The notes beneath the pieces are model-generated. The model was not told the origin of the DNA and did no database searches. It was given only the letters and a program-made list of their open reading frames with translations. Position numbers and translations under genes: made by a program. A stretch of DNA of 47,437 bases from assembly GCA_902386135.1 (NCBI GenBank), contig CABMIB010000014.1, positions 1 through 47,437 of the forward strand. Direction: 5' to 3'. Below are positions 1 to 7,479 of this stretch, one piece after another; within the stretch, counting starts at the first letter, position 1; each line of letters begins with the position of its first letter. This DNA is from an uncultured archaeon. GTDB taxonomy: Archaea > Halobacteriota > Methanosarcinia > Methanosarcinales > Methanoperedenaceae.

Positions 1-5
1 AAGAG

Positions 6-61
6 CGCAAAGAACGCAAAGCATAACCATAAAACTCTTTGCGAGCTTTGCGTCCTTTGCG
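6..61. repeat. Inverted repeat with 17-bp arms
   Basis: The arms at 6-22 and 45-61 are complementary at 16 of 17 positions and separated by 22 nt. Each arm contains two spaced CGCAAAG-type words, so this is a palindrome of a repeated word. It lies upstream of the first gene. It may be a terminator of a gene outside the window or a dispersed genomic repeat; the sequence here cannot decide. Confidence 0.6.
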
Positions 62-381
62 GTGAGTTTACTATATGCCGCGACTGATCACACAAACAAA
101 AGCTAAATTTTGGGGCTAATTACTATATATAATTTTAGAAGCTGGAATTAATAGACGGGTTTGTATCTATCCGAAAACGATTGCACCAGGTTTAATTGCA
201 TCACAGTCAATAGATGATTATATATGATTTAAATGACTTTTAGTAGTATGTCAGTATCGACAGATGCCTAAAAATGATGATGAACATGACAACATTTAAA
301 TACATTATAATGATTATGATATGTTGAAGGCTGGACCGCAATATAATTTGCGGGCATCACCTCAATCGAAGGAGATGAATA

Positions 382-582
382 ATGGCGAAAATAATGCACG
401 TACAAACGGTTCTTGTGGTGGATGAAATTGAAGCCCTCAAGAAAAAGACGGGTGAAAGCAGCACCAAAGACGCCCTCGCTAAAGCGGTCCATCATTACCT
501 CGAATGTGAATATACACAGGTAGAGGACATGTGGGCTAAAAAGCTCGAAAAAGTAGTAAGTAGAAAGAAAGAGGAATTTTAA
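382..582 (+). CDS. Small DUF5371/RHH-like protein
   Basis: 66 aa, starting at an ATG with a good Shine-Dalgarno (AAGGAGAT, 369-376). The sequence has a short beta-like N-terminus (VQTVLVVDEIEALKKKTG) followed by helices, a layout seen in archaeal ribbon-helix-helix-like DUF5371 proteins. The family assignment is from memory. A TATA-like ATTTAAATAC lies near 293-302. The stop is 15 nt before the pilin gene, so the two are probably cotranscribed, and a DNA-binding role in pilin control is a reasonable inference. It lies just outside the left attachment core, so it belongs to the host. Confidence 0.65.
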   Translation: MAKIMHVQTVLVVDEIEALKKKTGESSTKDALAKAVHHYLECEYTQVEDMWAKKLEKVVSRKKEEF

Positions 583-597
583 CGGAGGAGAGTTAAT

Positions 598-1098
598 ATG
601 AGATTGTTTAGAAAGAATGAGATGGCAGTATCGCCTGTCATTGGTGTAATCCTCATGGTGGCGATCACTGTCATATTAGCGGCTGTAATTGCAGCATTCG
701 TGTTCGGCCTGGGCGGTCAGCAGCAGGCTGCACCGACAGCAAGTATAGTAGCAGCGAACCAGCCAGATACACCCGCGATTGATATGAAAATACAGCACAA
801 AGGTGGAGATACTCTGAAAGCAGGCGACTGGAAACTATCCATAGTTGCTGTTGGAGATTCACCTGCATATATACTTTCAAACTCAACCGGTGGTGCACTT
901 GCAGTTGGAAACCAAATAATAACAGGGTATCTGACAAATGACACAACGGTTGCGAACTATAATTTAAATAATAGTGCCTTAAATTTAAGCAATCCTATCT
1001 CGCAGTACATGATGGTGTCAGGTCAGAAGTACGATGTGAAGCTTGTTCACGTCCCATCCAACGCAATGTTGCTTGATACGGTAGTTGAAGTAAGGTAG
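598..1098 (+). CDS. Type IV pilin-like protein A1 (host/element hybrid)
   Basis: 166 aa archaeal pilin of the DUF1628 / archaellin N-terminal-like class. It has a short basic leader (MRLFRKNEM), then AVSPVIGVILMVAITV, the conserved hydrophobic helix that follows prepilin cleavage. The body is a beta-rich extracellular domain with repeated N-x-T/S sites, and the C-terminus (DTVVEVR) is shared with all four pilins in the window. The Shine-Dalgarno is GGAGGAG. The 67-bp attachment core (629-695) lies inside the helix-coding part. The leader and promoter are therefore probably host DNA, while the pilin body and the next gene came with the element. The paralogue at 37932-38440 has the same core but a diverged middle and no start codon. 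Confidence 0.85.
   Translation: MRLFRKNEMAVSPVIGVILMVAITVILAAVIAAFVFGLGGQQQAAPTASIVAANQPDTPAIDMKIQHKGGDTLKAGDWKLSIVAVGDSPAYILSNSTGGALAVGNQIITGYLTNDTTVANYNLNNSALNLSNPISQYMMVSGQKYDVKLVHVPSNAMLLDTVVEVR
629..695. other. Left attachment core (attL candidate)
   Basis: These 67 bp are identical to 37932-37998. After one mismatch (696 versus 37999) a further 27 bp match. Upstream of the core the two copies diverge at once. The core encodes the conserved pilin helix, so part of the identity could be kept by selection; however, identity at synonymous positions over 67 bp, next to an integrase at the other copy, points to a recombination site. Confidence 0.75.
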
Positions 1099-1130
1099 GG
1101 CAAATTTTTATGCCCTCTTTTTATTTTTTT
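1097..1130 (+). terminator. Hairpin plus T-tract between the two pilins
   Basis: GGGCA (1098-1102) pairs with TGCCC (1111-1115), followed by a T-rich run. It directly follows the pilin A1 stop. The ATG of pilin B1 (1110-1112) sits in the loop and 3' arm. The same structure follows pilin A2 at 38440-38475. Confidence 0.65.
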
Positions 1131-1646
1131 GGGGGGCAACTTGATTTTTATTTTAATAAATTTAAAACAAATTGCACTGCTGTGTCTCCCGTCATCGGAG
1201 TTATATTAATGGTGGCAATTACCGTGATAGTGGCAGCAGTTGTCGCTGTATTCGGATTTGGATTTGCTGGTGATTTTGGTCGTGCAGCTCCTAAACCACC
1301 TACTGCGGCTATTACGGTAGTAAACAATCCTGAGACTACTGGAATTATCGATATGAAGATAACGGATAGAGGCGGGGATACACTAAAAGCAGGCGACTGG
1401 AAATTATCCATAGTTCCTGTAGGGCAACCGCCCGTATATCAGACTTCAAGTACTGAATTCAAGGCTGGTGATATGATAATTACCACCAATCTGACAAGTG
1501 GTACTGGAAATTATACTATAACTAACAGTAGTGTTACTTCTGACGGTAATCCTGGCATACTCACCGCAGGCGAAAAGTACGATGTTAAAATAATCATCTA
1601 TCCTTTCCATAGCATGGTGCTTGATACGGTGGTTGAAGTAAGGTAA
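1110..1646 (+). CDS. Type IV pilin-like protein B1 (element-borne)
   Basis: 178 aa, second pilin of the tandem pair. It has an unusual N-terminal stretch of about 27 aa, then CTAVSPVIGVILMVAITV and a beta-rich body ending DTVVEVR. The only in-frame ATG upstream of the helix lies inside the terminator hairpin that follows pilin A1, with no clear Shine-Dalgarno. The B2 copy at 38452 has the same arrangement. Translation may depend on read-through of pilin A mRNA, or may use a non-ATG start closer to the helix. It lies inside the left core, so it is probably carried by the element. Confidence 0.8.
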   Translation: MPSFYFFGGQLDFYFNKFKTNCTAVSPVIGVILMVAITVIVAAVVAVFGFGFAGDFGRAAPKPPTAAITVVNNPETTGIIDMKITDRGGDTLKAGDWKLSIVPVGQPPVYQTSSTEFKAGDMIITTNLTSGTGNYTITNSSVTSDGNPGILTAGEKYDVKIIIYPFHSMVLDTVVEVR

Positions 1647-2029
1647 GCGGCTGAGTTGCTGAATATTGCTGTTAATAGAAGCCTTATTTTACTTATATCA
1701 TGAAATCTATAGACCTTCATGTTTTTGGGTAGTTTAACTTTATTTTCCTTCTAAAGCCTCACCTCTATTTGATTCACGCCAAACTCGAAGTTTGAATCGT
1801 GATAATTTTCATTATGGAACTAAGGAGTTATAAAGATATACTTTTAAAGTATTCAACGGATTGTAGGCTTGTTTGGGATTGTGGGGCGGGTGGGCGGGAT
1901 ATTTTTTAAGTATATCTGTACTTTTAACAAAGGTGGCAATGCAACACGTATGCCGAGCATACGGCGCGAGAATAGAGAATAGCCGAGAATAAAGAATGAG
2001 AATGGAGAATGGTGAGAATAAGAGGATAA

Positions 2030-2071
2030 CCTGTGGAAGGTCGGTTTTTGGGGTTAACTCACGATTTAAGA
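2030..2071. repeat. 42-bp direct repeat, copy 1
   Basis: Identical to 2760-2801. Similarity continues weakly for another 40 bp or so, including a GATATA box. The two copies bracket the iterons and the 70-aa gene at 2541. Confidence 0.8.
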
Positions 2072-2251
2072 GGCTTTAATTGCTCTTTGATATATAAACA
2101 TCATCTATTAAGAGAAAAGAGGAAAATGGAACTCTTTCCTTTGGGAAGTTTAAAGGGCTGCTCTTTTTTATTTGGTGATTCTTAATAGAGGGAAATACCA
2201 AAGCGAGCCTAAACGCAAGCGAGGGCGAGGTAGAGAACGAAAGATGAAATA

Positions 2252-2333
2252 CACTTCCATATTCTTCCATATGGTTATTCGAGTTTCCATTTGTTTCCAT
2301 TCTCTTCTATAATGCTTTCATTTTCTTCTATAG
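2252..2333. repeat. Left iteron cluster, about seven 10-bp units
   Basis: Tandem units fit KYTTCCATWT with 10-11 bp spacing (for example ACTTCCATAT, TCTTCCATAT, GTTTCCATTT, GTTTCCATTC, TCTTCTATAA). The helical-turn spacing suggests binding on one DNA face by an initiator, partition or recombinase protein. A sister cluster in the same orientation lies at 36845-36925. Both are preceded by a copy of AGAGAACGAAAG. Confidence 0.6.
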
Positions 2334-2403
2334 CCAGCAATCTAATAAAAAACCTATGTTTTGCTTATTAACCATTTTTATGCGTTTAAGCCAAATAGTG
2401 GAA

Positions 2404-2435
2404 AAAGGCTTTAAAAGCCTTTCTTTGTTTTAAAA
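2404..2435. terminator. Intrinsic-terminator-like hairpin
   Basis: AAAGGCTT (2404-2411) and AAGCCTTT (2415-2422) form an 8-bp stem with a 3-nt loop, followed by a T-rich tail. No gene clearly ends here on the + strand. Confidence 0.4.
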
Positions 2436-2540
2436 TTTTAAAAGTAGACCAAATAAAATTATCATAAATAGCTGATTGTCCACTTCACAACCGTATTTGA
2501 ACGGTTAGAATGGAAGTATACAATTATCACTTTATTTAAC

Positions 2541-2753
2541 ATGAGATCACTCAAGCGGGTTTTTGAAAAAATAAAAAGAGAGTATCCTTACTGGTCGGAT
2601 TATATTTGCTTCTTTCATGCAGTCTTCCGGAAGGGTTTTTCAGAAAAGACCATATCCCGAAATTTTAACAGATTAGTGGACAAGGATGATTATCCAAAGG
2701 AAAAGAAAAATGAGATTCTAAAGTGGCTCTTTAGATTTTCTCAAGGAGTATAA
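2541..2753 (+). CDS. Small hypothetical protein
   Basis: 70 aa, charged and aromatic-rich (YPYWSDYICFFHAV; FNRLVDKDDYPKEKKN). No known domain is certain. From memory, similar short proteins occur beside serine recombinases in Patescibacteria/CPR genomes, which would fit the bacterial look of the next genes; this is unverified. It lies between the two 42-bp direct repeats and is convergent with the serine recombinase. No strong Shine-Dalgarno is seen. Confidence 0.45.
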   Translation: MRSLKRVFEKIKREYPYWSDYICFFHAVFRKGFSEKTISRNFNRLVDKDDYPKEKKNEILKWLFRFSQGV

Positions 2754-2759
2754 AAGTAG

Positions 2760-2801
2760 CCTGTGGAAGGTCGGTTTTTGGGGTTAACTCACGATTTAAG
2801 A
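2760..2801. repeat. 42-bp direct repeat, copy 2
   Basis: Identical to 2030-2071. It lies between the small gene ending at 2753 and the recombinase terminator. Confidence 0.8.
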
Positions 2802-2841
2802 AGGTTTAATTGTTTTTCGGGATATAATGTCCTCTTATTAA

Positions 2842-2867
2842 AAATAGAGGCTAAAAAGCCTCTATTT
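2842..2867 (-). terminator. Strong terminator of the serine recombinase
   Basis: AAATAGAGGCT (2842-2852) and AGCCTCTATTT (2857-2867) form a perfect 11-bp stem with an AAAA loop at the 3' end of the recombinase gene. The flanking A/T runs would let it act in both directions. Confidence 0.75.
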
Positions 2868-4480
2868 CATTTTGCTAAAATCTCAGGATTAGGAACTGAT
2901 TTTAACAGATTTTGTACCAACCCAAATGAAGGAGAATCCATGGAGTCCATCAAATGTTCGAAGATATCCTTTTTAGTGGACTTAACAGGATAATGTTCGA
3001 ACACAAGATTCGGGAAAAGAGTATGGATTTTCTTGGCTTTGTCTTTTAGAAGAAAATCAAATGGCGGATTGAGTTCTATCTTGCTGATGGTTTTGTCCTT
3101 AACCCATATTCTTTTGAATATAGCTTTAGCTAAGTTCTTTTTCTGCCTGAAACTAAAGATTTTATTTAAACCTGATAGGGTTCCGGCTAGAATCATGCAT
3201 TTATCAATAAAGTCAAAGTTTGAGCTATAGTCCTTTTCCAAGACCGCTAATCTGTCCTGAGCATTCTTGATCTCTTTTTCATATTTCTGGCTGTATTTCT
3301 TGTATGTTTCAGAAGTAATGGTCTTTGTAGCTAAATTATCAACAAGGGTATCCATTTTAGCCTCCGTCTCTGATATTTTTCTCTTGAGGTTTGATAGCTC
3401 ATTTTTTGATTTGGTCTGGACGTTCTTCTGGGTCTCTTCTATTTCCAGCTTCAGGAGCTTTAAAAGTTTGTTTTCTGGCTCTAATAGATTATACAGTGTT
3501 TCAATCTGGCTTTCAAGAGCTTTAACCGGAATATATTTCTGGGAACATTTATGGTTTAGACTGCTCTGGCATCTGTAGTAGTGGCCTCTAGGATGGACTT
3601 CCGCGGTTAGCCGTCTCTGGCAATTCTGGCAGTAAACCAAGCCTCGTAAAAGAAAATCTCGTGTTTGCCATTTATCCTGAGTGATCTTTCTCTCTGAGAG
3701 AACATTTTGAACCTGGCTAAAAAGGCTTTCTTCAATAATTGGCTTGTGTATCCCTCGAATCTCTTTGCCCCATATAGCCATTTTGCCAATATAAAACTTG
3801 TTTTGAAGGATACTTTTCATCTGCTCAGGACCAATAAGGTTATCCGTCTTTGTTTTTAAGCCCCTTTTTCCCATTTCTTCAGATAGAGAGCCAAAAGAAT
3901 ATCTTCCAGTGGCGTAAAGCGTGAAAAGCTGTTTAATAAGATACGAGGTATTTTTATCCTCGATTACTTGGGAATGATCTTGCTTATCCCTTATGTTTTT
4001 GTAACCAAGGGGAGCTTTAAGAGGCCATTCTCCTCGTTCAAACTTTTCTTTCATTCCTTTTAGGACTTCTTCAGCCAGATTGGAGGAATAAAATTGAGCC
4101 ATGGAAATAAGCACGTTTTCAATAAATTCGCCGGATGGAGTTTCCTCGATATTTTCTGAAACTGATAAAAGCCTGATGCCTTCTTTTTTTAAGATGGCTT
4201 TGTAAGCAAAGAAATCAATGTTGTTTCTGGAGAATCTGTCAATCTTGTGGACAATCACCGCTTCAATGGTCTTGTCTTTCTGGCATCTTTTAATGAGCTT
4301 TCTGAACTCCGGTCTGTCGCTTGTTTTAGCAGATTCGCCTTCATCCCTGTATTCTTCTAAAATCCTAAAGCTATGGGAAGAAGCATATTCCCTTATGGCT
4401 TTGAGTTGAGCCGGAATGGATAAACCTTTTTCCGCCTGTTCTTTGGTTGAAACTCTCGCGTAAGCTAAGGCATTCTTCAT
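2867..4480 (-). CDS. Large serine recombinase
   Basis: 537 aa. The N-terminal resolvase domain has the nucleophile context YARVSTKEQ (Ser about residue 11), then SRNNIDFF in the catalytic fold. The recombinase domain covers about 155-265. A zinc ribbon at about 300-345 has paired cysteines (YCQNC ... RCQSS ... KCSQK). A coiled coil (about 370-450) and a basic tail follow. Length and order are typical of large serine integrases that catalyse directional site-specific integration or excision. Its att sites are not recognisable; the 42-bp repeats nearby are too long and identical to be typical LSR attL/attR. It may be the integrase of a nested bacterial-type element. Confidence 0.9.
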   Translation of the reverse strand: MKNALAYARVSTKEQAEKGLSIPAQLKAIREYASSHSFRILEEYRDEGESAKTSDRPEFRKLIKRCQKDKTIEAVIVHKIDRFSRNNIDFFAYKAILKKEGIRLLSVSENIEETPSGEFIENVLISMAQFYSSNLAEEVLKGMKEKFERGEWPLKAPLGYKNIRDKQDHSQVIEDKNTSYLIKQLFTLYATGRYSFGSLSEEMGKRGLKTKTDNLIGPEQMKSILQNKFYIGKMAIWGKEIRGIHKPIIEESLFSQVQNVLSERKITQDKWQTRDFLLRGLVYCQNCQRRLTAEVHPRGHYYRCQSSLNHKCSQKYIPVKALESQIETLYNLLEPENKLLKLLKLEIEETQKNVQTKSKNELSNLKRKISETEAKMDTLVDNLATKTITSETYKKYSQKYEKEIKNAQDRLAVLEKDYSSNFDFIDKCMILAGTLSGLNKIFSFRQKKNLAKAIFKRIWVKDKTISKIELNPPFDFLLKDKAKKIHTLFPNLVFEHYPVKSTKKDIFEHLMDSMDSPSFGLVQNLLKSVPNPEILAK

Positions 4481-4510
4481 AAATTTGCAAAATAGAAATC
4501 TTAATTGTTT

Positions 4511-5029
4511 TTAGCAAACAGAGTAATTGTTTAAAGTAAAAATATTTTTAAATTCCAATCTTTTTCTTGCTAACTCTTCTGGCACTTGGAATTCTTCTGC
4601 AAGGGTAGTAATTTGATTTGGTGACTCTCTAAACCAGTCTTCTGCTAAAATAGGGTTTAATCTCTCTTCTGGGATCAGGAAGTAGGCAGCAAATAGGTCT
4701 GCCTCTCTTTCTTTTCTGGCTAGTTCGCTCCTTCCGATCTCTAGGCTTCCCAATAAGCCATTCTCATGGAGATTGATATAATCTTGGTATAAACCTATTC
4801 TATGAAGAAGGTGATGACCTAAAGCATGGGCAATAAGGTAATTCCTCTCTCGAAAATCTAAATTTGGAACAATAGCAATGGCTTTTAGATCTGGAAAATA
4901 AACCTCTTTTATCTTTTCTGTGGAAAGAGCCTCATAAATGGTTACTCCGAATTTTTCAGCAATAAAATCAAGCTCTATTGAGCCATATTCTCTATAAATC
5001 TGGGTTGCTTTTTGAATTATCCCTATCAT
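4511..5029 (-). CDS. ImmA/IrrE-like metallopeptidase homologue, HExxH altered
   Basis: 172 aa of the ImmA/IrrE (DUF955) family. Proteins of this family cleave XRE repressors encoded beside them to derepress mobile elements. The zinc motif region reads LIAHALGHHLLHR, so the usual HExxH glutamate is alanine. The third-ligand region READLFAAYFLIP is intact. It overlaps the upstream XRE gene by 4 nt in the usual repressor-antirepressor operon. Because the general base is missing, proteolysis is doubtful; it might act by binding only. The family call is firm, the activity is not. Confidence 0.85.
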   Translation of the reverse strand: MIGIIQKATQIYREYGSIELDFIAEKFGVTIYEALSTEKIKEVYFPDLKAIAIVPNLDFRERNYLIAHALGHHLLHRIGLYQDYINLHENGLLGSLEIGRSELARKEREADLFAAYFLIPEERLNPILAEDWFRESPNQITTLAEEFQVPEELARKRLEFKNIFTLNNYSVC

Positions 5030-5367
5030 CTTTTATTTTTCTTCTCTTTTATTTTAAGATATGTTTTAATAATTTCTTTTTTTTCTCTTTTAGTCAATCG
5101 CGGATAATCTTTGAACATGCTGACAAAAGCCGGTTCTTTTATTCCCATGTCTTCAAGTTTTGATTCAAGTAAGAGGTCTTTCAGCCTTGCCAGAGGACTA
5201 TTGAAGACTTTGGCAATCTTTTTTAAATTGGCTTCAGAAGGAATAAACTGTCCTTTTTCCACATCAGATACATAACTGTTCGTAACATAACCCAGTTTTT
5301 CAGCTAATTCCTGCTGGGTTATGTGTTTCTCTTCTCTCAAGTTTCTTAGTTTTTGTCCGAAATTCAT
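5026..5367 (-). CDS. XRE-family repressor
   Basis: 113 aa. The N-terminal helix-turn-helix (about 5-60: LREEKHITQQELAEKLG, then YVSDVEKGQF) is a classical XRE/Cro-type domain, and the C-terminal tail is lysine-rich. It is paired with the downstream ImmA/IrrE homologue. It is transcribed from a sigma-70-like promoter (5408-5436) whose -10 lies inside the palindrome CTGATATTATCAG (5405-5417), so autorepression is likely. Confidence 0.88.
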   Translation of the reverse strand: MNFGQKLRNLREEKHITQQELAEKLGYVTNSYVSDVEKGQFIPSEANLKKIAKVFNSPLARLKDLLLESKLEDMGIKEPAFVSMFKDYPRLTKREKKEIIKTYLKIKEKKNKR

Positions 5368-5404
5368 AATACAATTTTAATTTTTAATATAATATCGTCT
5401 ATAA

Positions 5405-5436
5405 CTGATATTATCAGAGACAAAAGGATGTGTCAA
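5405..5436 (-). promoter_or_regulatory. Bacterial sigma-70-type promoter with operator
   Basis: Reading the - strand: TTGACA (5436-5431), exactly 17 nt, then TAATAT (5413-5408). The -10 is embedded in the palindrome CTGATA-T-TATCAG (5405-5417), a likely repressor site. The ATG of the XRE gene at 5367 would have a leader of about 33 nt. This is a bacterial promoter layout, not an archaeal TATA/BRE one. Confidence 0.75.
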
Positions 5437-5493
5437 GTGAAGCAACGAGGGGGATAATTATCAGTTATTGCTAATTGTCCACCGTTTTACTTA

Positions 5494-5541
5494 TTGACAT
5501 CGGTTGAGTACGATAATAAAATAAAGATAATATTATCGTAC
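5494..5541 (+). promoter_or_regulatory. Divergent sigma-70-type promoter overlapped by operator
   Basis: TTGACA (5494-5499), 17-nt spacer, TAAAAT (5517-5522). An inverted repeat with 11-bp arms, GTACGATAATA (5508-5518) and TATTATCGTAC (5531-5541), covers the -10 and the expected start. This is the geometry of a phage-like control region. A GATAATTATC palindrome near 5453 may be a further operator. Confidence 0.75.
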
Positions 5542-5558
5542 TTTTATGATGATAATTT

Positions 5559-5753
5559 ATGGAGCCAATAGCTAAAAACAAAATAAGGGAATTCAGGAAG
5601 GAAAAGAGAATGAAGCAGTTTACGCTGGCTCAAAAGGTCGGAGTTTTCCAATCCGAAATTTCGGAAATAGAGACCGGAAAGAGAAAGCCGAGCGTATACT
5701 TGGCGCTAAAGATAGCTGGAATTTTGGGAAAAAACATTAATGAGATATTTTAA
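5559..5753 (+). CDS. Small XRE/Cro-like regulator
   Basis: 64 aa, almost entirely one helix-turn-helix domain (FRKEKRMKQFTLAQKVGVFQ, then SEISEIETGKRKPS). It is divergent from the larger XRE repressor across the operator region, an arrangement resembling cI/cro. It leads the replication gene run. No strong Shine-Dalgarno is seen; the ATG is about 30 nt from the predicted start of transcription. Confidence 0.85.
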   Translation: MEPIAKNKIREFRKEKRMKQFTLAQKVGVFQSEISEIETGKRKPSVYLALKIAGILGKNINEIF

Positions 5754-5775
5754 TCTCGTTTGCCATATTTTATTT

Positions 5776-5946
5776 ATGCCAAAAAGGAAGAGAAAGGAAA
5801 ACTCAATCTATGATAAGTATCGGGAGATTCTGGAAGCGCCCGAACTTCGAGACGAAGAGATCGATAAAATGAGAACCCATGTCAGGCTTATGGCTTTAGC
5901 AATAACCGAGCATGTTACCAAATCCAAAGTTAACCAAATCTATTAA
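5776..5946 (+). CDS. Small basic hypothetical protein
   Basis: 56 aa starting MPKRKRKEN. I prefer the ATG at 5776, because an upstream in-frame ATG at 5740 overlaps the preceding gene and adds an unlikely N-terminus. The stop overlaps the ATG of the next gene by 1 nt, so translation is coupled. The protein is helical and charged with no recognised domain; a replication accessory role is only inferred from position. Confidence 0.55.
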   Translation: MPKRKRKENSIYDKYREILEAPELRDEEIDKMRTHVRLMALAITEHVTKSKVNQIY

Positions 5947-6665
5947 TGGACAAGATCAAGCATCTAGAGACCAAATACAGCATAGCCGGATACGAGCTTA
6001 TCAGAAGCTGTGAATCTGCCGAACTCCATTTGTACCTTTATCTAAAGCTTTACGCAATCAACAAGCATGAAGCCTTTCCAAGTTTCAGAACCATACAAAA
6101 AGATCTTGGCTGGAGCATGGATAAAATCAGTAGAACCGTAAAAAGGATGAAGCATCGTGGGCATTTAAAGGTTATTCCTGATAAAGGGAAAAACAATGTT
6201 TATGACATTACCTGGTACGATATAGCTAACCAAAGGGTGCTCCGGAAACCAGAACAGGGGTGTTCTGGAAATCAGAGCGGGGGCGCTCTGAAAAACAGAG
6301 CAGAACTAATAGATAATATAACGAATAGAAATATAACGATTAATATTGATTCTGATAAAGATAAATCAGAAAATCAATCAATAGTCAGAACTTCATGGAC
6401 AAAAGAGCTTCTTAAACGGCTTGAGGAAACTTATGGCAGTAAGCTTACCAGGCGAAGCATGGGCATTCAATTAAAAGCTTTATTAGAACTCAAGGATGCA
6501 GGTTATGCGCCAGAAGAGATATGGGAAGGATTGAAGCGCATGAAGGAAGACCGCTGGTGGAAAGACAAGAATCCCGACTACAGGAACCTGGCTCAAAACT
6601 CTTTGAAATTCATGCCCAGAAGACAAAAGGCGGGGAAGTACTCGCATTTAGCCATTAAAGATTAA
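5946..6665 (+). CDS. Replication initiator-like HTH protein
   Basis: 239 aa. Residues about 20-95 form a winged helix of the HTH_36 / RepA-N type (FPSFRTIQKDLGWSMDKISR, then VKRMKHRGHLKVIPDKGK), common at the N-terminus of plasmid and phage replication initiators. The C-terminal part (LLKRLEETYGSKLTRRSM and a W-rich tail) resembles primosomal/DnaD-like regions. A DnaC-like loader follows directly. The iterons at 2252 or 36845 are candidate binding sites by inference. It could instead be a transcription regulator. Confidence 0.7.
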   Translation: MDKIKHLETKYSIAGYELIRSCESAELHLYLYLKLYAINKHEAFPSFRTIQKDLGWSMDKISRTVKRMKHRGHLKVIPDKGKNNVYDITWYDIANQRVLRKPEQGCSGNQSGGALKNRAELIDNITNRNITINIDSDKDKSENQSIVRTSWTKELLKRLEETYGSKLTRRSMGIQLKALLELKDAGYAPEEIWEGLKRMKEDRWWKDKNPDYRNLAQNSLKFMPRRQKAGKYSHLAIKD

Positions 6666-6669
6666 AATC

Positions 6670-7476
6670 ATGCAAAAATTAGAAGAAGGGGTCATAGTCA
6701 AATTCAAAGAAAACGGAAAAGCTGGAAAGGCTCCTTCTTCCACTCCCTGCAAACGCTGTAAAAGGCCAGCAGAGCCAAAACTTGTTCCAATTATTGGCTG
6801 GAAAGAGCAGGAATATTGCAGAGAATGCCTGAATATAGTTCTAGCCGAAAAAGAGAAAGAGGCACAAAAAAGAATCAAAGAAGAAAAGATTAGCCGCCTT
6901 ATCAAAGAATCCGGAATCAGGGGAATCATGTATAACATGACTTTTGGGTCCTTTGAACCAAGATACAGAGGAGTAGCTTACAGTACCGCAAAGAAATACG
7001 CCGAAGATTTCGGGATTGGTACAAAGCATGGCCTTATGTTCTATGGACACGCAGGTTCAGGTAAAACCCACCTGGCAGTAGCAATTATAAAACAGATTAT
7101 TGAAGAAAAGCAAATTCGAGTTAAATTCGTGCGCATTGTAGATCTTCTTCTTGAAATTCGTAAAACCTTTGACGAAAATGAAAGCTGGAAAGCAGAGAAT
7201 GAAAGCGATCTTTTAAGAAAATACGCGCTTGTTCCTCTCTTGATTCTGGATGATATCGGATCAGAAAAAACGACTGACTGGGTGCGCCAGGTCTTGTACC
7301 AGATTATCGATGAACGGTGGATTGAGCAGAGACCCATCATTGTTACTTCAAATCTCACGCTTGATGAATTGGAAGCGAGATTAGGGGAAAGAATCGCTTC
7401 ACGTATTGCCGGTATGACTCAGTTAATCGAGATGAGAAGCAATGACTATCGAATTAAAATTAATCCTAAAATTTAA
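6670..7476 (+). CDS. DnaC-like helicase loader ATPase
   Basis: 268 aa AAA+ protein of the DnaC/IstB type. The N-terminal zinc-finger-like region (CKRCKRP ... YCREC, about residues 19-57) precedes the ATPase core. Walker A is GHAGSGKTHL (about 119-128), Walker B is LLILDDIG, and the sensor region TSNLTLDELEARLGERIASR carries the arginine-finger area. It starts 4 nt after the initiator-like gene. The pair is the standard helicase-loading module of phages and ICEs, and would recruit a host or element replicative helicase. Confidence 0.88.
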   Translation: MQKLEEGVIVKFKENGKAGKAPSSTPCKRCKRPAEPKLVPIIGWKEQEYCRECLNIVLAEKEKEAQKRIKEEKISRLIKESGIRGIMYNMTFGSFEPRYRGVAYSTAKKYAEDFGIGTKHGLMFYGHAGSGKTHLAVAIIKQIIEEKQIRVKFVRIVDLLLEIRKTFDENESWKAENESDLLRKYALVPLLILDDIGSEKTTDWVRQVLYQIIDERWIEQRPIIVTSNLTLDELEARLGERIASRIAGMTQLIEMRSNDYRIKINPKI

Positions 7477-7479
7477 ACT

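Larger units (their letters stand above)
1647..2540. other. Non-coding left arm of the element
   Basis: No convincing gene. Seen in order: a run of GAGAAT-like words (about 1968-2024), preceded by a CGTATGC/GCATACG hairpin (1947-1963); a 42-bp direct repeat (2030-2071); a G-rich stretch ending GCGAGGGCGAG that recurs near 36720; the iteron cluster (2252-2333); and a terminator-like hairpin (2404-2422). The density of repeats suggests an origin, partition site or recombinase arm region. Confidence 0.5.

Noticed and set aside
671-946. Long antisense open frames over the pilin genes
   Set aside because: They mirror the pilin codon pattern, lack ribosome sites and recur antisense to all pilins.
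1968-2024. Possible CRISPR-like repeats (GAGAAT words)
   Set aside because: Units are 6 bp with irregular 1-7 nt gaps and no spacer-sized intervals; simple repeat.
2252-2333. Iterons as a CRISPR array
   Set aside because: 10-11 bp periodicity without spacers; fits protein-binding iterons.
2030-2801. 42-bp repeats as attL/attR of the large serine recombinase
   Set aside because: Serine integrase att sites share only a few central bases; long identity does not fit.
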